Source: Candidatus Woesebacteria bacterium GW2011_GWA1_41_7
GTDB taxonomy: Bacteria > Patescibacteriota > Microgenomatia > UBA8517
NCBI GenBank assembly: GCA_000997405.1
Contig: LCBU01000025.1
Location: 1-17,373 of the forward strand
Length of the DNA stretch: 17,373 nucleotides
Direction: 5' to 3'
The notes under the pieces were generated by a model. The model had not been told where the DNA came from. It made no database searches and saw nothing but the letters and a program-made list of their open reading frames with translations. This document shows, in pieces, positions 7,062 to 14,103 of this stretch. Every line of letters starts with the position of its first letter. Position 1 is the first letter of the stretch. A program made the translations under genes and the position numbers.

Positions 7062-8009
7062 ATGACACAACCTGCCAAAGAAACATACCAAAAGTATACC
7101 CAGGAAAAATACACTTCTGAGTTTCTCCGTAACAAACTTAAACTAAAGAGCTTGGAAACAAAAACTAGTCTTTTTGAAAAATATCCTCACGTCAAAAAGT
7201 TTTTAGATGAAAAGGGTCTTGATCTTGATAAGATCCGCAAACATTCCGCAAAAGTTATTACAACCGGGGCGTTAACCGGAACTTTACTTTTTGCAGTACC
7301 AACCCCTTCCAGAAATTTGCCCGTCATTTCCTCCATTGTTAAAAATATTACAGATTTTAACAGTGAATCTTCAAAGCCGATTAATCAGGAAAAGTTACTC
7401 ACAAATCTTAGGGAAATTTTGCCGGATAATGTAGGACCCTTAACAAGGTCTCAGGAAAAGCAGATCGAAAAGGTTATTAATGACGTAATCGGTGTTAACA
7501 CAAAAGCAACGTTGGAAGGCGAACACTTAAACACAACTTATGGGTTTATAGGACTCGAGCAACATCTGGCGCGCTACCCGGGAGATAATGTTACCTATAT
7601 GGCGCCTGGCCGCGGAGCTTGGGGATATTTTGCCGGTTCCAAGTCTAACTTGACAGAGGAAGCTATCGAAAGAGAAAAATGGTATGTCGCCGTACAAACA
7701 CTTTACCTGCCCGACTGGGAGGAAAGACTTTCCTATGTCAAAGATTGGTATAAATACAGGAAGGTGCTTGTGGTAAATACAGCAAACGGAAATGCGGTTA
7801 TTGCAGACATTGCGGAGGCAGGCCCGGCAGCTTGGACCGGAAAACAATTTGGTGGAAGTCCTGAGGTTATGAACTCACTGGGTGGATCCAGATATACAAA
7901 AGGTGCGGTGGTGATGTTTTTTGTTGATGATCCCAAAAACAAAGTTCCTTTAGGGCCTATTCAATATAACAATATCGATTTAAAAGGAGTTACAATGGTT
8001 GAAGTATGA
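7062..8009 (+). CDS. Membrane-anchored or secreted protein with a DPBB/RlpA-like C-terminal domain
   Basis: The 315-residue protein has a charged N-terminal region (1-60), one hydrophobic segment (about 64-80), a linker with a predicted helix (105-145) and a C-terminal domain (about 150-315). The stretch KVLVVNTANGNAVIADI (234-250), followed by EAGPAAWTG and FGGSPEVM (263-270), resembles a double-psi beta-barrel of the RlpA or 3D type seen in peptidoglycan-processing proteins. I recall similar proteins in CPR genomes, but no enzymatic residue can be assigned. It most likely acts at the cell envelope. The gene starts 6 nt after gltX and its TGA overlaps the next ATG in an ATGA tetramer. The ATG at 7062 lacks a Shine-Dalgarno; the AGGAGG at the end of gltX is too far upstream. 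Confidence 0.8.
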   Translation: MTQPAKETYQKYTQEKYTSEFLRNKLKLKSLETKTSLFEKYPHVKKFLDEKGLDLDKIRKHSAKVITTGALTGTLLFAVPTPSRNLPVISSIVKNITDFNSESSKPINQEKLLTNLREILPDNVGPLTRSQEKQIEKVINDVIGVNTKATLEGEHLNTTYGFIGLEQHLARYPGDNVTYMAPGRGAWGYFAGSKSNLTEEAIEREKWYVAVQTLYLPDWEERLSYVKDWYKYRKVLVVNTANGNAVIADIAEAGPAAWTGKQFGGSPEVMNSLGGSRYTKGAVVMFFVDDPKNKVPLGPIQYNNIDLKGVTMVEV

Positions 8010-8368
8010 GCAAATTATTTTTTGACAACATAATCATGTTTGAAGAAGTGGACAAAGCCATAAAAAATGTTGCGTCTTCGACGGAGGAACTCAATGAACT
8101 TAGAGATATAGTAGATGGTATAGTAAATCACAAAGTTGTTGAAAAAGTGCTGGATAAATTACCCAAAGAACATCATGAGGGATTTTTGGCACTTTTCCAT
8201 AAATGTCCCCATGACGAAGTAACAATTTTTGAATATATAAATCAAAAATCCGGCAGGGATATCAGAGAAGAATTGGAAAACGATCTAAAAAGCATATCTT
8301 CCGATATTCTTCACGAGTTATCTCCGAAGGATGAAGTTTCCGAAGAAACCGGTGTATCTAAAAAATAA
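8006..8368 (+). CDS. Small helical cytoplasmic protein (120 aa), function unknown
   Basis: The product is acidic and probably mainly alpha-helical, with no membrane segment and a single cysteine. It contains a segment of the form LDKLPKEHHEGFLALF followed by EVTIFEYINQK and a helix EELENDLKSI. Short CPR proteins annotated as DUF5663-like, with LP...F...L patterns, look similar, but I am not certain of the assignment. The ATG overlaps the preceding stop by 4 nt, and the TAA shares one base with the next ATG (TAATG). It is therefore almost certainly translated as part of the gltX unit. Upstream, AAAGGAG at about 7983-7989 is 16 nt from this ATG, too far to be a good Shine-Dalgarno. Confidence 0.75.
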   Translation: MSKLFFDNIIMFEEVDKAIKNVASSTEELNELRDIVDGIVNHKVVEKVLDKLPKEHHEGFLALFHKCPHDEVTIFEYINQKSGRDIREELENDLKSISSDILHELSPKDEVSEETGVSKK

Positions 8369-8667
8369 TGGATAATCATTATGGTGGGGTTATTTGGACA
8401 AACCACGCTCTTGAAAGACTCCGTGATCGGGGAATAAAGCAAGGAGATGCATGGGCAACTTGGAGCAGTCCCCAGTCCTCAAGAAAAGGTAATTCCGGGA
8501 GCTGGGTTTACTATCGAGTTTACGGTAGTACAAGAATCGAAGTTGTGGCCAAGAAAAACGAAAAAGGGGAATGGTTAATTCTTTCCGTGTGGTCAAAGCC
8601 GGTATACGAGAATGAAAAAGGGCGGGAATCTTTCTGGAAATCTATATTTAAAAAATTATTCTTCTAA
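8368..8667 (+). CDS. DUF4258-like small protein with basic aromatic tail
   Basis: The 99-residue product has the pattern of DUF4258 proteins: NHALERLRDRGI near the N-terminus, a central SSRKG...VYYRVYG strand region, then RIEVVAKK and WLILSVW. The Phe/Lys/Trp-rich C-terminus (FWKSIFKKLFF) looks amphipathic and could touch the membrane. DUF4258 is loosely related to RelE/BrnT-like small nuclease folds. No antitoxin partner is obvious here, and toxin activity is not claimed. The ATG overlaps the upstream stop by one base (TAATG), which closes the gltX unit. The macA promoter begins immediately after the stop. Confidence 0.75.
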   Translation: MDNHYGGVIWTNHALERLRDRGIKQGDAWATWSSPQSSRKGNSGSWVYYRVYGSTRIEVVAKKNEKGEWLILSVWSKPVYENEKGRESFWKSIFKKLFF

Positions 8668-8670
8668 CTA

Positions 8671-8699
8671 TTGCCCCGGAGCCTAATTTGGAATAGAAT
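8671..8699 (+). promoter_or_regulatory. Promoter of the macA-macB unit
   Basis: TTGCCC (8671-8676), a 17-nt spacer and TAGAAT (8694-8699) make a good sigma70-type promoter in the 43-bp gap. The -10 box ends 11 nt before the ATG at 8711, so the leader would be about 5 nt with no Shine-Dalgarno. Confidence 0.6.
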
Positions 8700-8710
8700 T
8701 CGTAATCGCG

Positions 8711-9685
8711 ATGAAGAAAATACTTAAACGTCTGTCGGTTGCAAAAAAGAAAATGGGCAAGTGGTTCTGGGTTCTTGCTGCCGTGCCGCTTTTGGCTATT
8801 TTGGCCTTCATTCTGACTCGAGGTAATAAGCCAAGTGGAATTAGTGTGGTTGTTCAAAAAGGCCCCGTAGTCGAAGAGTTGGTTTTATCCGGCCAGGTTA
8901 AGGCAGTTAGGCACGCAATTTTATACTTCCCTACCTCTGGGAAAATTTCTTGGGTGGGTGTCAAAGAAGGCGATAAGGTCAACCGGGGGCAGGGGCTCGT
9001 GTCGCTTGATAAAACAATATTGAATTCCGCGTATCAGCAGGCATTAAATACATACAGAAACTATCAGGCTTCTGCTGAAAACGTACTAGATAGTGTTAAA
9101 GATCATTCGGGCGATGAAACTTATTCTCAGAAAGCTGTCAGAACTTCGGCAGAAGTTGCCCGTGACAATGCATATGATGCAGTTACAGCTTCGCTATACA
9201 ACCTTAGAAATGCCACAATTGCGGCACCTTTTTCCGGAGTGGTGACGTCCTTGCCAAATCCAAATCCCGGGATAAATGTAATGGTTACGGAGCCTCAAGT
9301 AGAACTAATTGACCCGGCAAGGCAAACTGTAGTAATAACATTGGATTCGTTTGACAAAAACTTTTCCGGAAAAGTCTCATTTATCAGTTTTACGCCCAAA
9401 AGCGGAGAATCGGGTACGGTCTATGAAGTAAAAGTAGACTTCTCTGGGATTAAGGATTTGAAAGAGTCTCTTAGGGTCGGGATGACGGGAGATGCTAAAT
9501 TTATACTTTCTCAGAGTGAAAATACACTTTATGTTCCCTCAAGGTTTGTAAATGCCGACAAAGACGGAAAGTATGTCTATCTGGGAAGCAAAGAAAACAA
9601 GGTTTACATAAAAACCGGGGTAGAAGGTGAGGAAAATATTGAAATTCTTGAAGGGGTCAGCGAGGGTGACGTGTTATATGATTAA
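8711..9685 (+). CDS. macA: Periplasmic-adaptor-like subunit of a MacAB-type ABC system (internally shortened)
   Basis: This 324-residue HlyD/MacA-family protein has a basic N-terminus and one membrane helix (about 18-36). The first biotinyl-lipoyl half (residues 48-100, GKISWVGVKEGDKVNRGQ) follows, then an alpha hairpin (about 103-167). The second lipoyl half is at 168-185 (APFSGVVTS), before beta-barrel and membrane-proximal domains. In cells with a single membrane such adaptors pair with a MacB-like ABC transporter for export. Between LIDP (199-202) and QTVVITLD (205-212) the family normally has about 20 more residues that open the beta-barrel. Here they are absent without a frame change, so the barrel may be incomplete. 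The stop overlaps the ATPase start by 8 nt. Confidence 0.85.
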   Translation: MKKILKRLSVAKKKMGKWFWVLAAVPLLAILAFILTRGNKPSGISVVVQKGPVVEELVLSGQVKAVRHAILYFPTSGKISWVGVKEGDKVNRGQGLVSLDKTILNSAYQQALNTYRNYQASAENVLDSVKDHSGDETYSQKAVRTSAEVARDNAYDAVTASLYNLRNATIAAPFSGVVTSLPNPNPGINVMVTEPQVELIDPARQTVVITLDSFDKNFSGKVSFISFTPKSGESGTVYEVKVDFSGIKDLKESLRVGMTGDAKFILSQSENTLYVPSRFVNADKDGKYVYLGSKENKVYIKTGVEGEENIEILEGVSEGDVLYD

Positions 9686-10346
9686 GTTACAAAATGTCAG
9701 CAAAATTTATCAACTTGGTGAGGATAAGGTAGAAGCGGTAAATAAAGTCTCACTTCATATCAAGGCGGGGGAATATTGTGGAATACTCGGATCTTCCGGT
9801 TCCGGGAAATCTACATTAATGTATCTGATAGGACTTTTGGATAGGCCCAGTTCCGGCAAAATCATAATTAATGGTGACGATGTTTCAAAACTCTCCGACG
9901 TGGAATTGTCTAAAGTTAGGAATCACAAAATAGGTTTTGTATTTCAATCATTCAATTTAATTAGCCGCTTTACGGTTTTGGAAAATGTTCTGATGCCGAC
10001 AAAGTACACAAAAGGGAAATTGGATTTTGATGTGCATAAAAAAGCGGAAGAACTTTTGAAAAAATTCGGCATTTATGAAAGACGTAACTTTTTTCCGAAT
10101 AAAATCTCAGGTGGACAGCAGCAAAGGGTGGCAATTGCCCGTGCTCTGATAATGAATCCAAGCGTTATTATTGCCGATGAACCAACCGGAAACCTTGATA
10201 CGAAAACCGGTAATGAAATTATAAAATTGCTTGAAAGCCTAAATAAAGAGTTGGGCGTCACTGTTATTATTGTCACTCATGAGAAAGATATTGCCGATAG
10301 GACCAATAGAAGAATTTATATGAAATTATATACAGGGACAGTTTGA
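9678..10346 (+). CDS. ABC transporter ATP-binding protein (MacB/LolD type), altered C-terminus
   Basis: The 222-residue nucleotide-binding domain has Walker [10 protein letters not shown] (38-46), Q-loop Gln90, signature ISGGQ (143-147), Walker [13 protein letters not shown] (163-174) and switch His201. It would power the FtsX-like permease encoded next. The start is the ATG at 9678, which gives the normal [11 protein letters not shown] beginning; the frame opens earlier (9627) but that part lies inside macA. Residues 1-216 follow the family up to RRIYMK. The last six residues (LYTGTV) do not look like the usual DG-containing tail. They appear to be read from permease DNA in the wrong frame after a deletion. 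The ATPase core itself looks intact. Confidence 0.92.
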   Translation: MIKLQNVSKIYQLGEDKVEAVNKVSLHIKAGEYCGILGSSGSGKSTLMYLIGLLDRPSSGKIIINGDDVSKLSDVELSKVRNHKIGFVFQSFNLISRFTVLENVLMPTKYTKGKLDFDVHKKAEELLKKFGIYERRNFFPNKISGGQQQRVAIARALIMNPSVIIADEPTGNLDTKTGNEIIKLLESLNKELGVTVIIVTHEKDIADRTNRRIYMKLYTGTV

Positions 10347-10350
10347 AAAC

Positions 10351-11376
10351 TTGGGGGCAAACTTGGTTATGGTGATGCCGGGGAGTGGCTTTAACAGCAG
10401 TAGCGGATTTGGTGCAGGGTTGGTTGGTGGTGTGGAATTTGACGAAAAGGACGCGAGTAGTGTTTCAAGAGTCGCCGGTGTGGAATATACGGTTCCTTTG
10501 TATATGAGTACCGTAAAAGCAGAGGCCGGAGGAAACGAGACGACAGCTTATCTTTTTGGGGTAAACGAAGATTATTTTAATCTGATGAATGAGGAAGCAG
10601 AATTTGGTGAACTTTTTACAAAATCAGATGTTTCATCTAAAGCAAAAGTTGCGGTTATCGGTAGTAAAGTAGCCGAGGAACTATATGGAGATGACGAGAA
10701 TGCGATTGGTAAAACCGTAAGATTTGAAGGAATGAGAATAAAAGTTATCGGAGTAGTAGCCAATACCGGAGACAGTCAACACGATACTTCGATAGTAATT
10801 CCCTACAAAACCACCTTCGGAAGTGTTAATCCGGATAAGACATTTTGGGCAATTTATGTAGGTGTTTCATCAAAGGAAGATATAGAAAGTGTAAAAGAAG
10901 AAATTAAAAGTGTACTTAGTAAGCGATACAGCGAGGATGATTTTTCAATCACCGAGCAAACTGAAATTCTTTCCATGATAAATCAGATTTTCGACATACT
11001 TAATATAGTTCTGGTAGCAATAGGGTCGATCTCTTTGGTGGTTGGTGGCATAGGAATAATGAACATTATGTATGCAACGGTAACAGAAAGAACCAAAGAA
11101 ATCGGAGTAATGCGGGCGATAGGTGCGACGGAAAGAGATATCTTGCTTCAATTTTTAACAGAATCTTTAATCCTCTCTGTTTTTGGCGGACTGCTTGGCT
11201 TAATCGGAGCGTCTCTTACAGTGCTGGTTGTCAGAATATTTTTCCCGGCATCTATAAGTCTTTTTGCCGTCATTATCACCTTTGCAATTTCGTCGGGAAT
11301 CGGAATATTTTTTGGTGTTTTTCCGGCCCGTCGTGCAGCTCGGCTTTCCCCAATCGAGGCAATAAGATACGAGTAG
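10351..11376 (+). CDS. MacB-like FtsX-family ABC permease, N-terminally truncated
   Basis: The product begins in the middle of a MacB permease. The family motif around LGANLVMVMPGS normally follows the first membrane helix and about 50-60 residues. Here an in-frame TGA at 10321-10323 lies just upstream and the first helix is missing. What remains is the extracellular MacB_PCD domain (to about 200) and the FtsX domain with three membrane helices (about 215-240, 270-300 and 305-330). The cytoplasmic loop ERTKEIGVMRAIGA and the ending ARRAARLSPIEAIRYE are typical. The nominal start is a TTG at 10351 without a ribosome-binding site, but homologous reading extends back to about 10324 (NYIQGQFEN). 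With one helix missing it is probably not a working permease unless the sequence is wrong here. Confidence 0.8.
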   Translation: MGANLVMVMPGSGFNSSSGFGAGLVGGVEFDEKDASSVSRVAGVEYTVPLYMSTVKAEAGGNETTAYLFGVNEDYFNLMNEEAEFGELFTKSDVSSKAKVAVIGSKVAEELYGDDENAIGKTVRFEGMRIKVIGVVANTGDSQHDTSIVIPYKTTFGSVNPDKTFWAIYVGVSSKEDIESVKEEIKSVLSKRYSEDDFSITEQTEILSMINQIFDILNIVLVAIGSISLVVGGIGIMNIMYATVTERTKEIGVMRAIGATERDILLQFLTESLILSVFGGLLGLIGASLTVLVVRIFFPASISLFAVIITFAISSGIGIFFGVFPARRAARLSPIEAIRYE

Positions 11377-11392
11377 GTAAAAATTAGTTACC
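11376..11392. terminator. Possible weak bidirectional hairpin between convergent genes
   Basis: GGTAA (11376-11380) and TTACC (11388-11392) can pair around a 7-nt loop in the 11-bp gap between the permease gene and the pentapeptide-repeat gene. The stem is short and AT-rich. The 5' half (TAGGTAAAAA) matches the one at 4533. A role in termination is only a guess. Confidence 0.2.
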
Positions 11393-11963
11393 CAAGTTTA
11401 AATCCGTTGGAGTTTCCGAAATCAACAAAACCGTTCATATCAAGAAGAGTGTTATCTATTTTTGAGTTTTTAAATCCGGCACTTTCCATTTTTGCACCAA
11501 GAAAATTAGTTTCTTTCAAATTACATCTTTCAAAAATTGCCTGATGCAAATCTGCCCTTTCAAAGGAAACCCCCTCCAGATCGCAAAAAACGAAAACGGA
11601 TCCCCCTAGAATGCTTTCGGAAAAACTGCACGACTTTAAAATAAATTTCTTCAGCTCACTTTTACTCGACCCTTTCAGTTTTTGAAAAATACAGTTTTCA
11701 GCCAGCGTACCGGAAAAATCACATCCGTTAAGTGAGGTGTTTCCAAAATCCAAAAAACTGAGCTTTGAACCTGGGAATTTACAATCGGAGAAACTTACCA
11801 GGTCCAGATAACTTTCGGAAAAATCACAAGACTTAAAAAGGCATTCGGAAAAATTTGTAAACTTGAGTTTGATATTCGTAAACTTACAAGACTCAAAGAC
11901 ATCTCCGGAAAAATCCTTTCCTTTAACCTCGACTTCCGTGAAGATTTTATTTTTGTTTACCAT
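11388..11963 (-). CDS. Pentapeptide-repeat protein
   Basis: The 191-residue sequence is a near-continuous run of five-residue repeats with Phe or Leu at the centre and Cys, Ser, Asn or Asp around it (FTNFSECLFKSCDFSES, FERCNLKETNFLGAKM). This predicts a right-handed quadrilateral beta-helix. A non-repeat insertion near 96-107 (KLKGSSKSELKK) and a short C-terminal tail (MNGFVDFGNSNGF) flank the coils. Some family members (Qnr, MfpA) mimic DNA and protect gyrase, but most have no known role and none can be assigned here. There is no signal peptide, so it is cytoplasmic. The start overlaps the peroxiredoxin gene by 17 nt, making it the last gene of a minus-strand operon. Confidence 0.85.
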   Translation of the reverse strand: MVNKNKIFTEVEVKGKDFSGDVFESCKFTNIKLKFTNFSECLFKSCDFSESYLDLVSFSDCKFPGSKLSFLDFGNTSLNGCDFSGTLAENCIFQKLKGSSKSELKKFILKSCSFSESILGGSVFVFCDLEGVSFERADLHQAIFERCNLKETNFLGAKMESAGFKNSKIDNTLLDMNGFVDFGNSNGFKLG

Positions 11964-12399
11964 TTAAATCCGAAATTATCTGTGAGGTGTGTGTCAAAGG
12001 ATTTACCTTTTCATATAACTTTACGATTTCGCCGTTTGTGTCAATCAAATAAGTATTTCTGAGTGTTCCTTCAAATTCTCTGCCCATAAATTTCTTTATG
12101 CCCCAGGATTTATAAGCTTTGATTACACCCTTTCCCTCATCACTTAAGATCGGAAAATTCAGATTGTATTTTTCGGCAAATTTTTTGTGAGATGCAACCG
12201 AGTCTTTTGAGATACCCAATATTTGAACACCCATTTTTTGTAATTCCCGGTAAGAGTCTCTGAAACTACACGCCTCTTTTGTACATCCCGGAGTATTATC
12301 TTTCGGATAAAAATACAATACTACCCATTTGCCTTTAAATTCGGATAGCGAAGTGTCTTTTCCGTATTGATCTTTGAGATTGAAATCAGTTGCTTTCAT
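11947..12399 (-). CDS. bcp: Peroxiredoxin, PrxQ/BCP type (thiol peroxidase)
   Basis: The 150-residue protein has the thioredoxin-fold peroxiredoxin pattern. TPGCT at 36-40 holds the peroxidatic Cys39, Cys44 five residues later is the resolving cysteine typical of PrxQ/BCP, and Arg114 in GTLRNTYLID completes the active site. It reduces hydrogen and organic peroxides in the cytoplasm using thioredoxin-like donors. The length is normal for the family. The ATG overlaps the stop of the upstream acyltransferase by 4 nt, and its 3' end overlaps the pentapeptide gene by 17 nt, so all three are likely co-transcribed. No Shine-Dalgarno is visible. Confidence 0.95.
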   Translation of the reverse strand: MKATDFNLKDQYGKDTSLSEFKGKWVVLYFYPKDNTPGCTKEACSFRDSYRELQKMGVQILGISKDSVASHKKFAEKYNLNFPILSDEGKGVIKAYKSWGIKKFMGREFEGTLRNTYLIDTNGEIVKLYEKVNPLTHTSQIISDLNGKQK

Positions 12400-13061
12400 T
12401 TTGATAAATTTAATCTTTTTGAACTCTCTTTTTCAAGCGATGAAATCTTTCTGCCGAGCCAACCTGAAAGGTATCTGACTTTATTTTTATCCATAACATT
12501 TCCTTTTATGTTAATAGGTTTTCCGATTGTCAGAGCATAGGGTCCCTTGAAATACCACTTTCCAAGTTCGCGTACTCCCTTAATGACCGAACTTATGGAA
12601 TGAATATTTTTCATCTTTACCCCGATCCCTATGGGAATAATAGGCTTTCCGGAAAGCATTGCCAATCTTACCGCTCCGGTTTTAGGTTTTTTGATTTTGT
12701 GAAGAAACTGGCTCAAATCTCCCTCGATGAAAACTATTACAGTAATATCCTTTTTAAGAAGTGTCAGCGCTCTTTCAAATGCTTCACCACCCCCATCTTT
12801 TTTAACGGGAATATGGCCCGCCCAGTGTAAATATTTTCCGAATAGGGGGATATCAAAGAGAATATCCTTAATAAGTACCGCAGCTTGTCCGTTTGAGATG
12901 GACGTAAGAAGGAATGGGTCGGTAGTCGTGGGATGGTTGGCAACAATTATTTTTGCCCCTCGGGGAATATGGAAATGATGAAAGATATCCATCTTAAACA
13001 TTATCTTTGAGTAGATTTTTACTGCTCTACTTCCGAAATGGTATAAAATTTTTCTGAACAT
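12396..13061 (-). CDS. PlsC-like 1-acylglycerol-3-phosphate acyltransferase
   Basis: The 221-residue protein carries the glycerolipid acyltransferase NHx4D motif (NHPTTTD, His43 and Asp48) and the second block FIEGD (111-115), equivalent to FPEG. These catalyse and position acyl transfer to lysophosphatidate. The substrate could differ, because CPR cells often scavenge lipids and keep only isolated PlsC-like enzymes. It probably associates with the inner face of the membrane, since no clear transmembrane helix is seen. It heads a minus-strand operon with bcp and the pentapeptide gene. A TATAAC box (13078 to 13073) lies 11 nt before the ATG at 13061. The gene is divergent from the LiaI-like gene. 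Confidence 0.88.
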   Translation of the reverse strand: MFRKILYHFGSRAVKIYSKIMFKMDIFHHFHIPRGAKIIVANHPTTTDPFLLTSISNGQAAVLIKDILFDIPLFGKYLHWAGHIPVKKDGGGEAFERALTLLKKDITVIVFIEGDLSQFLHKIKKPKTGAVRLAMLSGKPIIPIGIGVKMKNIHSISSVIKGVRELGKWYFKGPYALTIGKPINIKGNVMDKNKVRYLSGWLGRKISSLEKESSKRLNLSK

Positions 13062-13072
13062 GGCATTACTGC

Positions 13073-13126
13073 GTTATAAGTATACTCCATATCTTTATTG
13101 ACACCAGAAAAAAAGAGCGTAATAAT
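13073..13126. promoter_or_regulatory. Divergent promoters for the plsC-like and LiaI-like genes
   Basis: On the plus strand a perfect TTGACA (13098-13103), a 17-nt spacer and AATAAT (13121-13126) lie 7 nt before the ATG at 13134, giving a leaderless message. On the minus strand TATAAC (13078 to 13073) precedes the acyltransferase ATG by 11 nt, with a weak TCAATA 17 nt further up that overlaps the plus-strand -35. Confidence 0.6.
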
Positions 13127-13133
13127 ATATGCG

Positions 13134-13568
13134 ATGGAACAATCTGAAAAAATTAATAAAGACAAGAAAGAGCCAAAAGTAACGGTCTTTGGTAAAGATG
13201 TAAAAGAAGACCAAGAGAGCGGTCATTCTCATTTGCATGGCCGCAAAGACGGAGGCGACTTTATATTCGGACTTCTCATGGTACTGGCTGGGATAATATT
13301 TCTTTTTAACACCCTGGGCATTCTTCCGTGGTCAGTTTGGGGAATAGTGGGACGTCTTTGGCCGGTAATATTAATATTAATTGGGGTAGATATAATATTT
13401 GGACACTCCTGGGTGTCACACGTATTCACTTTTATTTTGACTTTTACTGCCGGTGCAATAATTCTCGGTTTAATTTTTATGAATTTTTCACCACAGACAT
13501 TGACGTTTTTGCCGGCAGAGGCTTTAAATTTTTTAACAGTAATAAATTCATCTTTACAAATTAGATAA
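13134..13568 (+). CDS. LiaI/LiaF-TM-like membrane protein
   Basis: The 144-residue product has a charged cytoplasmic N-terminus with a short His motif (HSHLHGR, 31-37) and then about three hydrophobic helices (43-60, 66-90 and 97-116). The motifs GLLMVLAGIIFLFNTLGI and RLWPVILILIGVDIIFG are typical of the LiaI/LiaF N-terminal membrane domain (DUF5668-type). Such proteins take part in envelope-stress sensing in Firmicutes; that role is not shown here. The frame is open to TTG 13098, but that TTG is the first base triplet of a perfect TTGACA -35 box. ATG 13134, placed 7 nt after the -10 box, is therefore the likely start. The next gene begins 1 nt after the stop. Confidence 0.82.
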   Translation: MEQSEKINKDKKEPKVTVFGKDVKEDQESGHSHLHGRKDGGDFIFGLLMVLAGIIFLFNTLGILPWSVWGIVGRLWPVILILIGVDIIFGHSWVSHVFTFILTFTAGAIILGLIFMNFSPQTLTFLPAEALNFLTVINSSLQIR

Positions 13569-13569
13569 T

Positions 13570-14070
13570 ATGAAAGGTAACGTAATTTTTGGCATAATGC
13601 TCGTACTGATAGGTTTAAGTATTCTTTTTAAGTTTTCATTTTTTAATATTTTCATAGCCGCATTAATCATATGGCTAGGGGTAAAAATACTTTCAGGTAG
13701 CAATCGAAGTATCGGTGTGGGTGTGGAAAATGTGATGGACGAAGATTCTATAAACAGGGTCCTGATCTTCTCGGGCTATAAAACTAAAATTACCAGCAGT
13801 AATTTTAAGGGTGGAGAGGTGGTCACCGTATTTGGAGGAGCGGAAATAGATTTAAGTAAAGCTTCTTCTAAAGAAAAAGACATAAATTTGGACATTACGG
13901 CAGTGTTTGGAGGTGCAAAACTTACTGTACCGAAAAATTGGCTTATTAAAAGCGAGGGGTCAGCGGTTTTTGGCGGATATGATAATAATACAGAGCATTC
14001 TTCAAAGCCCACCAATATACTTCATCTCAAAGGTGCGGCCATTTTTGGCGGAGTGGAAATAGTAAATTAA
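13570..14070 (+). CDS. LiaF-like protein with VFGG beta-repeats
   Basis: The 166-residue protein has two hydrophobic helices at the N-terminus (about 5-22 and 25-41) and then a soluble domain built of a repeated strand motif. IFSGYKTKI (66-74), VFGGAEIDL (87-95), VFGGAKLTV (112-120), VFGGYDN (133-139) and IFGGVEIVN (158-166) recur about every 20-25 residues. This is the LiaF C-terminal (cell wall-active antibiotic response) pattern, predicted to form a small beta-solenoid. It follows the LiaI-like gene by 1 nt, so the two probably act as a complex at the membrane. No histidine kinase or response regulator is next to them in this window. Confidence 0.88.
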   Translation: MKGNVIFGIMLVLIGLSILFKFSFFNIFIAALIIWLGVKILSGSNRSIGVGVENVMDEDSINRVLIFSGYKTKITSSNFKGGEVVTVFGGAEIDLSKASSKEKDINLDITAVFGGAKLTVPKNWLIKSEGSAVFGGYDNNTEHSSKPTNILHLKGAAIFGGVEIVN

Positions 14071-14103
14071 TTATAGCCAAATCTTTCAGTCTAAGCTTCT
14101 AAA

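Noticed and set aside
8368..8667. DUF4258-like gene as half of a toxin-antitoxin pair
   Set aside because: The upstream 120-aa protein is larger than typical BrnA-like antitoxins and shows no DNA-binding motif, and the genes sit in a housekeeping unit. This was noted as untested only.
10945..11151. Minus-strand frame inside the MacB-like permease gene
   Set aside because: It is antisense to the conserved FtsX domain and has no promoter or recognisable pattern.
11388..11963. Repeated short motifs in the pentapeptide gene considered as a CRISPR or DNA repeat array
   Set aside because: The DNA repeats follow the codons of a five-residue protein repeat, with no fixed repeat/spacer lengths. No CRISPR array is present in the window.
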